Below, in pieces: positions 8,855 to 17,137 of a DNA stretch of 34,461 nucleotides. The notes beneath the pieces were generated by a model, which searched no databases, was not told the origin of the DNA, and saw only the letters and a program-made list of their open reading frames with translations. The translations under genes were made by a program, and so were the position numbers. Source of the DNA: Muribaculaceae bacterium (GTDB lineage: Bacteria; Pseudomonadota; Alphaproteobacteria; Rs-D84). Positions within the stretch are counted from its first letter, which is position 1. The number at the start of each line of letters is the position of its first letter. Location of the stretch: NCBI GenBank assembly GCA_023665245.1, contig JAMPEH010000014.1, positions 1 through 34,461 on the forward strand. The letters are read 5' to 3'.

Positions 8855-10255
8855 ATGGAATTTATTGGCAGAACAAAAGAACTTAATGATTTAGAGCAAG
8901 AATATAACAACAAACACTCCTTTGTTGTCATATATGGCAGACGGCGCATCGGAAAAACTGCTTTAATTCAAGAGTTCATAAAAGACAAACCGGCCTTATA
9001 CTTTTTAGCAACCGAGGAATCCGAACCACAGAGTATGAAAAGATTTGCTTTGAGCTTATCTCAATTTGCACATCAGGAGTTTATTGCCAAAGCTAATTTT
9101 GATGATTGGATTGAGCTTTTTAAACTTTTTGCAGCTGTTCCGAGCAAATCCCCCAAAATCCTCGTTCTTGATGAATTTCAGTATATGGTCAACACAAATC
9201 CTGCCTTTACTTCAATTTTTCAAAAAGCTTGGGATGAAGTCCTTTCTAAACAAGATATAATGGTCATTATCTGCGGTTCATACATTAATATGATGACAAA
9301 ACAGGTTTTAGCAGAAAACAGTCCATTGTACGGTCGCCGTACTTCCCAAATCAGATTATCTCCTCTTGCTTTTTCTGATATCAAAAGACATTATCACAAT
9401 AAATCTTTTGCTGATGTGGTTGAGCTTTATTCTGTAACCGGTGGTGTACCCAAATATTTAGAGTTTTTTGATAATAAAAACAGCTTAATAGACAATATTT
9501 CTCGTGTTATTCTTAACAAAAATGGCTTTTTATATGAAGAACCTGCCTTTTTACTCAATAAAGAAGTCAAAGAACCGGTGAACTATTATTCGGTTATGAA
9601 AGCGATTGCCCAAAATAATCATCGGCTGTCGGAAATATCTTCGGCAATGTCAACAGAAGGCAATAAATTAAGCCCCTATTTAGAAACTTTGCAGGGATTG
9701 TATTTATTAGAAAAGCGTGTTCCGGTAACGGAGAAAAATCCGGAAAAAAGCCGTAAGGGACTATATTTTATCAAAGACATATTCATTCGTTTTTGGTTTA
9801 TGTTTGTCTTTCCGTATAAGGGAGAACTTGAATTGGATAATCTCAATTTCGTGAAAGATAAGCTGAAATCCAATTTTATTGATAATCATGTAGCATTTGT
9901 CTATGAAGAAATATGTCGAAACATTTTTGCCGAACTTTGTAAAAATAAACAGATTGATTTTATCCCTTCTCGTATTGGTGCATATTGGGATAAAAATGAA
10001 GAAATAGATTTGGTGGCTGTTGATGAAAGCCATAAGCGTATTTTTGCCGCCGAATGCAAATACTATAAAGACGACAAACCGATTGACGTTAATGTTTATG
10101 CTAAATTAGTAGAAAAATGCAAAGTTGAGGACTTCAGGGGATATGACTTAACTTACGGTATATTCTCCAAGAGCAGCTTTACAAAACATTTGAAGGATGT
10201 TGCGAAAGAAAACAAAAATCTCATTTTGATAAATGAAGATAAAATCATGTCTTAA
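8855..10255 (+). CDS. ATPase_2/DUF234 family ATP-binding protein
   Basis: A 466-residue protein. The N-terminal P-loop ATPase has Walker A Y-G-R-R-R-I-G-K-T at 27-35 and Walker B L-V-L-D-E-F-Q at about 103-109, the typical signature of archaeal-type ATPase_2 proteins. A winged-helix region follows. The C-terminal DUF234 domain carries a PD-(D/E)XK-like pattern, E-I-D around 384 and E-C-K at about 400-402. The ATG at 8855 is preferred over an upstream GTG because CAGGTGG lies just before it. It is monocistronic, divergent from hsdR, and meets the serine recombinase gene tail to tail with one base between. The cellular role of this widespread family is unclear; a nuclease or defence role is only an inference. 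Confidence 0.85.
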   Translation: MEFIGRTKELNDLEQEYNNKHSFVVIYGRRRIGKTALIQEFIKDKPALYFLATEESEPQSMKRFALSLSQFAHQEFIAKANFDDWIELFKLFAAVPSKSPKILVLDEFQYMVNTNPAFTSIFQKAWDEVLSKQDIMVIICGSYINMMTKQVLAENSPLYGRRTSQIRLSPLAFSDIKRHYHNKSFADVVELYSVTGGVPKYLEFFDNKNSLIDNISRVILNKNGFLYEEPAFLLNKEVKEPVNYYSVMKAIAQNNHRLSEISSAMSTEGNKLSPYLETLQGLYLLEKRVPVTEKNPEKSRKGLYFIKDIFIRFWFMFVFPYKGELELDNLNFVKDKLKSNFIDNHVAFVYEEICRNIFAELCKNKQIDFIPSRIGAYWDKNEEIDLVAVDESHKRIFAAECKYYKDDKPIDVNVYAKLVEKCKVEDFRGYDLTYGIFSKSSFTKHLKDVAKENKNLILINEDKIMS

Positions 10256-10256
10256 T

Positions 10257-12002
10257 TTACCCAGATTTCATCAACATTTTTAAGAAGTGGATTTGGTCTT
10301 TCATAGCCAAGATTTCATCACGATGAGCAAGGAATAAGTCATAATTTATCACTGATTTTCGTTCTAAATGGTCTTCTTCACCCCAGCCAGATTGGAGAGG
10401 AGTTGCATTTTTTGATGTAACTCCTTGATTTTTATCTAAAATTTGCAGTTCGTAAAAATTCATATACCCTGATTGTACATTTTCGTTATGATTTGCCTTG
10501 AGGCCTTGGTTTATAAGGCTTGGTGTCGGTTCGTATGGGGTTTGTTTATTTCTTCTCGGGGTGGTAAGGTTTACAAACTCATCAAACGGAAATCTTAATT
10601 TGTAGCTGATTTGTCCTTCGGTCAAGGTAATGTTCTCAAACACAAACTTTAAGAGCAGTCTTTTCAAATCGTTATTTGCGGATTTTTCAAAAATATATCC
10701 AGCCTGTGTTGCAATATCTAAAAGCCCTAATATTGTTTCATCAAAACGATTATCAGCCTTTTCGTGGGCGACAATCTTATTATTTAAGCGAGTTATTTTG
10801 ACCTGTATTTCATTTCGTTTTAAATCAAAGGTTTCTCTATCTAACTCTCCATCTAAACGCATATCAAACAAGGCATCCATTTTTTGCTTTAGCTTCGTTT
10901 GTTCGGTTTTAAGCCGTACAACTTCTTCTGTGCAGAATTTTCTTTCTGCTGCTTTGGAGTTTTTTAGTTCCTTTTGCAGTTCTATCACGATACAATCGGG
11001 AAGTTTTATGCGATTAAGAATTGAACGGATTTGTTTGGTAAATTCTTCTTCACGAATATAAATCCGTGTTTTATCCTTCCGCCAGCAAACCACATAGCTG
11101 AACACGTCCTTTTTTAACTCACAAGGGCATTGCCTGTTGGTTACGCCACATATTATTAACCCACGATATAGCAAATTTTTATCAGAAGTTCTTAAAAACT
11201 GCCCTGCTCTTATGGCCTTTTGTTCTTGGCACATATCCCATAATTCTTTGCTTACCAAGGGTTTATATACATGGGGCATAAGGCCTCGTTTGGTTTTCAT
11301 TTCCCCATAATAAAAAGGATTTTCCAAAATAAAGTGTATGGTATTGATGGATATTTTTGCACCTTTGCGTGTTCGTAACCCCATTATATTCGCATAATGT
11401 AGGATTTCTGCGACACTGGCTCTGCCAAGTGAATACATTTCATAGCATTTACGAATGATTGTGGCATCAGGTTCTTTTTGGCGAACAAAGTGCTTGCCAC
11501 GCTCATCGGTATAGTTTTCATACCCCAGAGGGGCTAATCCTGTAATTTCACCATTTTTATTCTTTTGCTCATTGGATCGGCGGACATTCTCGGAAAGTTG
11601 CAAAACGTATGCCTTTGCCCCCATAACTGAAAAATCCCAGCGCATAATATCCACCGATGTAGAGTTGCTATTTAAAACTATGCCTTCCCGATAAAAATGC
11701 AGTTCTATTTTATTTTGTCGCATTAACTCATCTAGCAAAACGCTTTCCTTAAAGCTTCTCTGTACCCTATCTACCGTATCTGCCACAATGGCAATAGTTT
11801 CACGCTGTTTCTTGCAGAAGTTTATCATTTCCATAAACTGCTTACGTTCGCCACGAGTTGAGCTCTCAACAATTTCAAAGCTTTTGATTATCTCTAAGCC
11901 TTTTCTTTTGGCATATTTATGAAGACGATTGCTTTGTGCAAGCAAGCTCAAACCTTCTTCCTGCATCTTGGTTGACACTCTGGTTAATATTATTGCTTTC
12001 AT
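10257..12002 (-). CDS. Large serine recombinase
   Basis: A 581-residue site-specific recombinase of the phage and integrative-element class. The N-terminal resolvase domain (1-150) has catalytic S10 in T-R-V-S-T, with supporting basic residues around 70-80 (D-T-V-D-R-V-Q-R-S). The recombinase domain follows with G-L-A-P-L-G-Y near 160. A cysteine-rich ribbon has C-G-V-T-N-R-Q-C-P-C and a later Y-V-V-C. A charged coiled-coil occupies about 360-430. An unusual C-terminal tail contains G-W-G-E-E-D-H-L-E-R-K-S. AGGAGATATC precedes the ATG. The start lies within the end of a 73-residue upstream gene (86-base overlap). A decayed copy of the same C-terminal tail survives at 32956-33096, suggesting a related element once sat there. 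It probably integrates or excises the surrounding element. Confidence 0.93.
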   Translation of the reverse strand: MKAIILTRVSTKMQEEGLSLLAQSNRLHKYAKRKGLEIIKSFEIVESSTRGERKQFMEMINFCKKQRETIAIVADTVDRVQRSFKESVLLDELMRQNKIELHFYREGIVLNSNSTSVDIMRWDFSVMGAKAYVLQLSENVRRSNEQKNKNGEITGLAPLGYENYTDERGKHFVRQKEPDATIIRKCYEMYSLGRASVAEILHYANIMGLRTRKGAKISINTIHFILENPFYYGEMKTKRGLMPHVYKPLVSKELWDMCQEQKAIRAGQFLRTSDKNLLYRGLIICGVTNRQCPCELKKDVFSYVVCWRKDKTRIYIREEEFTKQIRSILNRIKLPDCIVIELQKELKNSKAAERKFCTEEVVRLKTEQTKLKQKMDALFDMRLDGELDRETFDLKRNEIQVKITRLNNKIVAHEKADNRFDETILGLLDIATQAGYIFEKSANNDLKRLLLKFVFENITLTEGQISYKLRFPFDEFVNLTTPRRNKQTPYEPTPSLINQGLKANHNENVQSGYMNFYELQILDKNQGVTSKNATPLQSGWGEEDHLERKSVINYDLFLAHRDEILAMKDQIHFLKMLMKSG

Positions 12003-12138
12003 TTTCTGATATCTCCTGTTGCATTGTTAATAAACATTTCGCAAAACCGATTAAATGCCGAGCTCCTTGTTCCAATTCCTCGTCAGATACAGGTTTTAGA
12101 GAAATTTTTTGCAATGCTTCTTTAAGTCCTGTCATCAT
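11917..12138 (-). CDS. Small protein overlapping the large serine recombinase start
   Basis: A 73-residue polar protein with no recognised domain. AGAGGA lies 8 bases upstream of its ATG, better than chance. Its last 28 codons overlap the start of the large serine recombinase in another frame, which suggests coupled translation. Residues 1-40 look helical; the end is rich in N, Q and S. It may be a recombination directionality factor or regulator, but nothing in the sequence proves this. Confidence 0.6.
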   Translation of the reverse strand: MMTGLKEALQKISLKPVSDEELEQGARHLIGFAKCLLTMQQEISENESNNINQSVNQDAGRRFELACTKQSSS

Positions 12139-12214
12139 ATTATTACATCCTCTTACAAAATCTCAAGCAATTACTTCATTGTTTTTACATAAAATTATAT
12201 TGTTTTTCTATCAA

Positions 12215-12234
12215 GGGGCTAAATGTATAGCCCC
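12215..12234 (-). terminator. Hairpin GGGGCTA/TAGCCCC downstream of the 178-residue gene
   Basis: A perfect 7-bp GC-rich stem with a 6-base loop lies 15 bases beyond the stop of the gene ending at 12249. No uninterrupted T run follows on the minus strand, so it may attenuate rather than fully terminate. Confidence 0.4.
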
Positions 12235-12248
12235 TGATACATTAAACC

Positions 12249-12785
12249 TTAGATTTGCGCCAATAAGCTCGCATTAGGAATTCCCATTTCCTGTAACATT
12301 GGTTCGGCTGCAGCAACTGTTCGGACGGTTGAATCTGCTTTTTTAATAGCCTCTTCTCGGGCTTTTCGCTCTTTGGCTTCCTTTTTCTTTATACGGCGAC
12401 GTTCATTTGCTTCTTTTTTACGAACGGCAGCATTATCTACCTCTTGGGCTAAGAAATTCAGAATATCATCATCAAATTCATTATTGGCAACACTGGTATA
12501 AAAATCTGCAAGGAAGTTGATTTTCTGTTCGGTTGTCAATAAATCCAAAGAATATCGCGCAATACGTTTACCACCTAGACGCAGATTGAAGGTTGAATTC
12601 TTTTCTGTATCCGTGATTAACTTATTCATACGGTTTTTAATATCCCAAGAATTATTTTTGAAATTTCTCATATTCTCGGTCAAAAGGTTCAGAATGCGCT
12701 CTTTAGCTTTTTCTAAGGTCAGCATTCCTTCGTCTTTGGAGTTTTCAATTTTGGTTGCATTGTATTTTTCTAAAAAGTTTTTCAT
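12249..12785 (-). CDS. Charged coiled-coil hypothetical protein
   Basis: A 178-residue soluble protein of no family I recognise. AAAGGAA precedes the ATG. Residues 1-120 are mixed helical sequence; about 120-150 is a dense run of K, R and E (N-E-R-R-R-I-K-K-K-E-A-K-E-R-K) predicted to form a basic helix or coiled coil. The last 30 residues are uncharged. It lies upstream of and on the same strand as the 73-residue gene and the large serine recombinase, with a hairpin between, so the three may belong to one mobile module. The basic helix might bind nucleic acid. Confidence 0.7.
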   Translation of the reverse strand: MKNFLEKYNATKIENSKDEGMLTLEKAKERILNLLTENMRNFKNNSWDIKNRMNKLITDTEKNSTFNLRLGGKRIARYSLDLLTTEQKINFLADFYTSVANNEFDDDILNFLAQEVDNAAVRKKEANERRRIKKKEAKERKAREEAIKKADSTVRTVAAAEPMLQEMGIPNASLLAQI

Positions 12786-13325
12786 TTTTATTTCCTTTCA
12801 ATAAATTACATTTTGTTATTCAAGTTAAAAAGGCATAATAATTCTGTTATTGGAATTGTGGCATTCAGCCACCAAACCAATGGTAAAACTTGTTATTGTT
12901 AGGGGTAATCTAAGCGATTAGTGGGCTAAGCGTGTCATCCAAAGATGTTGTTCCATTTTAGAAACTTGCTGTTTTAAGCAGAACAACTTCCATTGAAGAC
13001 ATACTTTTTTGTAAAATTTTCTCATGTCGTCTTCCTTTCGTTAAAAATTAAAATTGATAGGTTATTCACCTTACACGCTCATTATGCAAACAAGATAAAA
13101 TCAAAGTCAATGATTTGTTTTTCCTAAATTTTTCAGAAATGTCTTTTTAAATATATTTAAATGGATATTGATCTATATTGCGGGGTAAAAAGTTTGAAAC
13201 ACTTTGCCTAAAAGTGCTCTATTTTCCTAGAATTGGTGTCAGAATCGGTAATTTTCTTATTTTTGAGGAGTCGCAATAGCCCTATTAAAGAATATTAAAC
13301 TTTTTACAAAGTATGTTTGTTTTAG
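12786..13325. other. 540-bp intergenic region between divergent genes
   Basis: This AT-rich stretch separates the minus-strand 178-residue gene from the plus-strand gene at 13326. The only coding candidate is the 35-residue ORF at 12918-13025. Upstream of 13326, a segment reads ATAGCCCTATTAAAGAATAT then TAAACTTT, resembling an ATAGCCCT...AATGTTAAACTTT arrangement before the GIY-YIG gene (15088-15124). No tRNA or repeat array was seen. Confidence 0.5.
12918..13025 (-). CDS. Possible 35-residue basic small protein
   Basis: An ATG with a good GGAAG ribosome-binding site 6 bases upstream opens a 35-codon frame ending at TAA. The product is basic and aromatic (M-R-K-F-Y-K-K-V at the start, ending L-A-H). 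The good start signal in otherwise non-coding sequence is the only support; no homology is recognised. Confidence 0.3.
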   Translation of the reverse strand: MRKFYKKVCLQWKLFCLKQQVSKMEQHLWMTRLAH

Positions 13326-13916
13326 ATGTATTATATGAAGAGAAATGCTATGAGAGAATGGGTTAATTTTAAGGTTCAGCAATTTAGTGATGATACTCAT
13401 CTTAATAATGTCTTATCTACAATAAACAATCAAATAGCTAAATATCAGATTTTATCCTCTAATTCTTATCTTTATAAAGACGAATCTGCTAAAAAATTTG
13501 AGCAATACATCTCCGCATTATTAAAAAGAGAATATGCAAAGAATCTTGCAACATTCATAGAAGGCAACAAGTTTATCTATTGCAACAATATGACTGATGT
13601 TATTTTATTTTTCCAATATTTCATTCCAACATTTTCAGATGTTTATAATTTAGGTGCAAAAGCAGACACTAAAAACGCTGGCAGTTCAATATTGGAATTG
13701 ATTAAGTGTTACGAAAATTTAGAGAATAGAGAAATTCCTTTTAAGAAAAAGGATTTAGACAGTTTAACCAACTTTTTTTTAAGGCTTCCAACTAGAGATA
13801 AAGACCTTATTCGTGTTCAAAGTCCATATCTAGACCAATATGCTCCCTATTATGCAAATGCTTTGAAGTTCTTTTTATCTGTCCTTACAACTATTTTCAA
13901 TTTGGCTTTAAAATAG
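13326..13916 (+). CDS. N-terminal part of a gene split by an amber codon (hypothetical)
   Basis: A 196-residue mostly helical frame with no recognised family. It ends at TAG (13914-13916), but the same frame continues open without another stop to 15005, so it is most simply the first part of a 559-codon gene. The exact start is uncertain: ATG at 13326 lacks a ribosome-binding site, while ATG at 13350 has AAGAGA 6 bases upstream. The end, L-T-T-I-F-N-L-A-L-K, runs straight into P-E-P-H-E-Y after the stop. It could be expressed as a short protein, be a pseudogene fragment, or be read through at UAG. Confidence 0.55.
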   Translation: MYYMKRNAMREWVNFKVQQFSDDTHLNNVLSTINNQIAKYQILSSNSYLYKDESAKKFEQYISALLKREYAKNLATFIEGNKFIYCNNMTDVILFFQYFIPTFSDVYNLGAKADTKNAGSSILELIKCYENLENREIPFKKKDLDSLTNFFLRLPTRDKDLIRVQSPYLDQYAPYYANALKFFLSVLTTIFNLALK

Positions 13917-15005
13917 CCTGAACCTCACGAATATACTGGTTTTACGGAAGAAATCACTAATACCGACAACAAAAGATTTAATGATTGGTTTGATAGGTTT
14001 GAAAGCGAGTATGCTTTTGAAATCCCTGAGATACAAAAAGATTTTGATGTAAACTCCCCTTATATCAGCATTACATCAGAAAGCTTTAACAATCTTAAGA
14101 TTCATTTTAAGGATATTGAGTTTTACGCTAAAAGCTCATTTCAAACAATAACCGATTTATTGATACATCTTGATTATGTTAGAACGTTAGAATTTGAAAA
14201 TTGCACTTTTAATTTCTGGCTTTATAACAGTAAAAAGTCTATTTTCTTTAGGAATTGCACTTTTAATGACACGATCAGCTATAATGCCAAGCAAACTTTA
14301 TCATATCAATCCATTGTTAGTGTCTTAATGTTTGAAAATTGTATATTTAATTCTAATGTAGATATTGATAATGTAAAAGTAGGTATGGGCAATGCTTTAA
14401 TCCTGAAAGATTGTAGGTTTGCCCCTAACGCTGATTTCCACTTATCAAATATATCAGGCTTAAATACTCTTTTTGAAAATACTATCTTTGAAAGTAAGGT
14501 GTCTTTTGAAAATGTAAGCTTTGATTCTGTAAATTGGAGAAATGTGTTCTTTTTAACCGATTTTAGAAACAATACTGTTTCTTTTCCCTCCGATGCACAA
14601 ATCAGTCAGCTACTTTTCGGAATAAAAATTGTAAAAATGGCTAATAAATCCATTAGCAACTTTATAAGAATCTTAAAAGCTCATAAAATTACCGATTATG
14701 CCACGGAACTAGAAAATCTTTACTTCAATAATATGGATACAACAAAAAGCAAGGCTGAATTTGATATTGCTATACAGTCAAATTGGCTTAATCTAAAGCA
14801 AACGGCCGCATTTCTTGGACTTTCCTATGCGACATTACTATCCATGCGTAAAGAAGACAAGGCCTCTGGTGTTATTCGTATTCCTTATGTGGGGGAAGGT
14901 AAAAGCATCCGTTACTTTGTTCCCCTTCTCAAGGCCTACAAAGATCGTGATATGAAACTAGTAAATGAGCTTTCCAAAGAAATGGAAAAGAAATATAAAA
15001 AATAA
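13917..15005 (+). pseudogene. C-terminal part: pentapeptide-like repeats plus HTH domain
   Basis: The frame continues from the upstream 196-residue ORF after one amber codon. If translated independently it could start only at TTG 14160 or a later codon, none with a good ribosome-binding site. From about 14185 to 14570 it encodes degenerate pentapeptide-like repeats (F-E-N-C-T-F, F-R-N-C-T-F, F-E-N-C-I-F, L-K-D-C-R-F, F-E-N-T-I-F), expected to form a right-handed beta-helix. The last 75 residues carry a MerR/excisionase-like helix-turn-helix (L-K-Q-T-A-A-F-L-G-L-S-Y-A-T-L) with a wing ending in I-R-Y-F-V-P-L-L-K-A-Y. This suggests a DNA-binding protein with a repeat scaffold. A strong hairpin terminator follows at 15021. 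Confidence 0.65.
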
Positions 15006-15020
15006 CCCTCTAAATAAAAA

Positions 15021-15056
15021 AATGTTAAAGAAGGCGCATTCTTTAACATTTCTCTT
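15021..15056 (+). terminator. Strong hairpin terminator after the pentapeptide/HTH gene
   Basis: AATGTTAAAGAA pairs perfectly with TTCTTTAACATT around the loop GGCGCA, followed by TCTCTT, 15 bases after the stop at 15005. Confidence 0.75.
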
Positions 15057-15110
15057 AAAACCATTGGAAAATATAGAGTTTTGAAATAGCCCTCCGAAGT
15101 GGGGATGATA

Positions 15111-15153
15111 AAATGTTAAACTTTGTTCGGATTTGTTATATTTTTTAACATTT
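15111..15153. repeat. Second AAATGTTAAA inverted pair upstream of the GIY-YIG gene
   Basis: AAATGTTAAA (15111-15120) is repeated inverted as TTTAACATTT (15144-15153) with a 23-base AT-rich spacer. The same 8-base core makes the stem of the terminator at 15021. It may be an operator or a second weak terminator. Confidence 0.4.
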
Positions 15154-15212
15154 TTATAACTTATTATAAAATATTTTTAATTAATAGAAAAATTTCTTGG
15201 AAAGGAACTAAG

Positions 15213-15818
15213 ATGGCAACAGGAATACTTTATATTATGACGACAGCTGTTCCAGACTTGATTAAGATTGGTATTACTCAAGAAAAGCAATATCTTGAAC
15301 GGATGCGTGAACTAGAAGCAAATGGCTATTATAATGTTGTTGGACTTAAAAGAGCATTTGCAATCAAAGTTTCAGACTACCAAGAAAAAGAAAGATTATT
15401 ACAAGACATTTTCATTAAACAACGAATAGGACGAAGTGAATTATTTGCCTTAGATACTGAATTAGCTGCTCGTTTATTAACAGCATTTGAAGGTGAAATT
15501 CTCTATCCTCCAGTTAAGAATAGAGAAAAAGAATTTACCGCTTTGGCTAAAGCGAATGAACAGAATAATAGATTTAATTTTTATGCCAAAGGGCTTAAAA
15601 ATGGAGATACTGTAACTTTCATTAAAGATAAAAACGAAAAAGCTAAGGTTGTTGGTGAACGAGAGGTAGAATATAATGGGCATATCTGGAAATTATCCCC
15701 ACTTGTGCGACATTTATTTGAAAACCGCGGAGAGGTCAACAAAAGTGGAGCGTATCAAGGGGCTGCATATTTTGAATATAATGGTATAAGACTTAAAGAT
15801 TTATCTGATAAGTACTAA
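15213..15818 (+). CDS. GIY-YIG (T5orf172-type) nuclease-like protein with DUF4357 domain
   Basis: A 201-residue protein. The N-terminal T5orf172/Mug113-type GIY-YIG domain (about 1-95) shows L-Y-I-M, then K-I-G-I-T, E-R-M-R-E-L, and S-E-L-F at the acidic end. The C-terminal half (about 120-201) matches DUF4357 (F-Y-A-K-G then G-D-T-V, S-P-L-V-R-H-L and S-G-A-Y-Q-G-A-A-Y-F). I chose ATG 15213 because GGAAAGGAAC lies just upstream; the 30 in-frame codons before it look like untranslated leader. The C-terminal domain resembles modified-DNA or homing-like modules, so a nuclease or DNA-binding role is likely. It meets the next gene tail to tail with one base between. Confidence 0.85.
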   Translation: MATGILYIMTTAVPDLIKIGITQEKQYLERMRELEANGYYNVVGLKRAFAIKVSDYQEKERLLQDIFIKQRIGRSELFALDTELAARLLTAFEGEILYPPVKNREKEFTALAKANEQNNRFNFYAKGLKNGDTVTFIKDKNEKAKVVGEREVEYNGHIWKLSPLVRHLFENRGEVNKSGAYQGAAYFEYNGIRLKDLSDKY

Positions 15819-15819
15819 T

Positions 15820-16380
15820 CTATAAAACTTCTGCCAACTCCTCTACCGTTCTGTAACTATCTAAATCATCAGGTTGTTTGTGGCGGACATTTTTGAGTAT
15901 CTGCAATACTACCTTAGTTGGGATGTATTGCTCTTCTGATGGTTGTTGGCAAGAATAGTCATAGCTAATAACTTTCTTATCTTTAATATAAGAAATGCTA
16001 CGATAATTGCTATTGTGGTATCTGCGATAATGAATTAAAGGATAGCCATAGAACATAAAGCCATTATCCCAAAGCTTTACCAGATTTCCGATGCTAATTT
16101 TATCAACTACATAGCCATAATACGGACAAGCAAAACTCGTAATTATAATGCCGTCAATGATAATTGAGGCATAAGGTGTCCCTAGTTTAAATTTGTACCG
16201 ATTGTCCCAAATCTTATCAAAATGTTCCAGAAACCACTCACGGCGTTGTTGCTTTTGCAAGTTTATATCTTCTTTGACTAACGGTGGGTTTATCTGCTTA
16301 AAAGTATTCATTTCCTCATTTAAGCATTTAATCTTAACCTGATAATCCTCTAGTCTTTTATTATATTCTTCTTTATTCAT
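15820..16380 (-). CDS. Hypothetical protein, last gene of the short-integrase operon
   Basis: A 186-residue soluble protein with no recognised domain. Residues 1-45 look like a coiled coil (L-E-D-Y-Q-V-K-I-K-C-L-N-E-E). The middle is rich in tyrosine and isoleucine (S-F-A-C-P-Y-Y-G-Y, Y-G-Y-P-L-I-H-Y-R-R-Y), suggesting a beta-rich domain. It starts 2 bases after the stop of the short tyrosine recombinase gene, so the two are almost certainly co-expressed. Its function may relate to the recombinase, for example as an accessory DNA-binding partner supplying the missing arm-binding function, but this is speculation. Confidence 0.7.
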   Translation of the reverse strand: MNKEEYNKRLEDYQVKIKCLNEEMNTFKQINPPLVKEDINLQKQQRREWFLEHFDKIWDNRYKFKLGTPYASIIIDGIIITSFACPYYGYVVDKISIGNLVKLWDNGFMFYGYPLIHYRRYHNSNYRSISYIKDKKVISYDYSCQQPSEEQYIPTKVVLQILKNVRHKQPDDLDSYRTVEELAEVL

Positions 16381-16382
16381 CT

Positions 16383-16967
16383 CTAAATTCTCACATTCTC
16401 TACTGCATTGGCGAGCATTTTTTCATTGTAATTAAAATAGTGCTGCGTTGTTGCGATGTTCCTGTGATTAGCTAATTTCTGAACAAGACAGATATTGACG
16501 CCTGCATTAACAAGTTTTGACACAAAGAGATGCCTCCCTAAATGGCTTGCGCCTTTAATACCGAATTTATTATAGATTGAACTAAATAAGCGACTGATGC
16601 TAACTCGGTTATAAGGCTTATTGAGCTTTTGCGAAGTAAAGAGATATGTTTCTGGGCTCAAGTTCTCGCCCCATTTGAGCTGTAAATATTTCGCATAATC
16701 CGCAAATTCTTTTTTCATCTGGCTATTTAGATAATAGGTACACTTGTGTTTCCCCTTATTTTTATCATAGTCCAAATTGATAACATCTTTCGGCTTCAGC
16801 TGTTCGGTATAGCAATCCTTAACCTGCAAATATGCAAAATTTATGGAGCGCAGACCATTTAGGCTACAAAGAAACATCATCCGAATTTGCTCAGCGTGTT
16901 TCATTGATTTGATATAGGCCAAAATGTCTTTAATTTTCTTATCATCTACAAACTCACTGTTAGTCAT
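16383..16967 (-). CDS. Short tyrosine recombinase lacking the N-terminal DNA-binding domain
   Basis: A 194-residue protein with only the catalytic domain of a phage-integrase-type recombinase. Visible residues are R40 (N-G-L-R-S), K71 or K73 in the hairpin, H142-x-x-R145 (S-H-L-G-R-H), H168 (A-N-H-R-N) and nucleophile Y177 (T-T-Q-H-Y). Typical family members are 280-400 residues with an N-terminal SAM-like domain, absent here; the upstream sequence encodes a different reading frame, so the gene is not simply mis-started. AAAGGAA lies just upstream of the ATG. Compact recombinases like this occur in integron-like and alphaproteobacterial accessory regions. It lies in a run with DUF1737, DUF3768 and ankyrin genes. 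Confidence 0.85.
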   Translation of the reverse strand: MTNSEFVDDKKIKDILAYIKSMKHAEQIRMMFLCSLNGLRSINFAYLQVKDCYTEQLKPKDVINLDYDKNKGKHKCTYYLNSQMKKEFADYAKYLQLKWGENLSPETYLFTSQKLNKPYNRVSISRLFSSIYNKFGIKGASHLGRHLFVSKLVNAGVNICLVQKLANHRNIATTQHYFNYNEKMLANAVENVRI

Positions 16968-16968
16968 C

Positions 16969-17127
16969 TTATTTTCCTTTTACAATGGCCTGATAAAATA
17001 CTTTATAACTTAATCCTTGGGTCAACACGCCGATACCGCCTTAGCATTGCCACCCTTCTTTAAGGTATGAATTGACATATTTAATCAACATATCTATGCT
17101 TTCGCTGCAAATAACATCATATTCCAT
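16969..17127 (-). pseudogene. DUF1737-like small gene interrupted by an ochre codon
   Basis: The frame from ATG 17127 (ribosome-binding site AGGAGAT) encodes M-E-Y-D-V-I-C, L-I-K-Y-V-N, then K-E-G-W-Q-C, stops at TAA (17041-17043), and continues as G-G-I-G-V-L to F-Y-Q-A-I-V-K before its natural stop at 16969. The two halves together match the layout of DUF1737 (E-G-W-Q-x-x-G-G, then Y-x-Q-A-x-V-K), about 52 residues. A single CAA-to-TAA change would explain the lesion. The function of DUF1737 is unknown. The position between DUF3768 and a recombinase suggests it was a cargo gene of this operon. Confidence 0.7.
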
Positions 17128-17137
17128 AGCTTATCTC

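Noticed and set aside
10630..11061. 143-codon plus-strand frame opposite the large serine recombinase
   Set aside because: Low-complexity S/F-rich product typical of antisense reading; the recombinase on the other strand is intact.
13914..13916. Genome-wide reassignment of UAG
   Set aside because: The silent hsdS cassette (2927-2929) and the plus-strand nuclease-ATPase gene (30118-32697) end at TAG exactly where their domains end, so TAG is a normal stop here.
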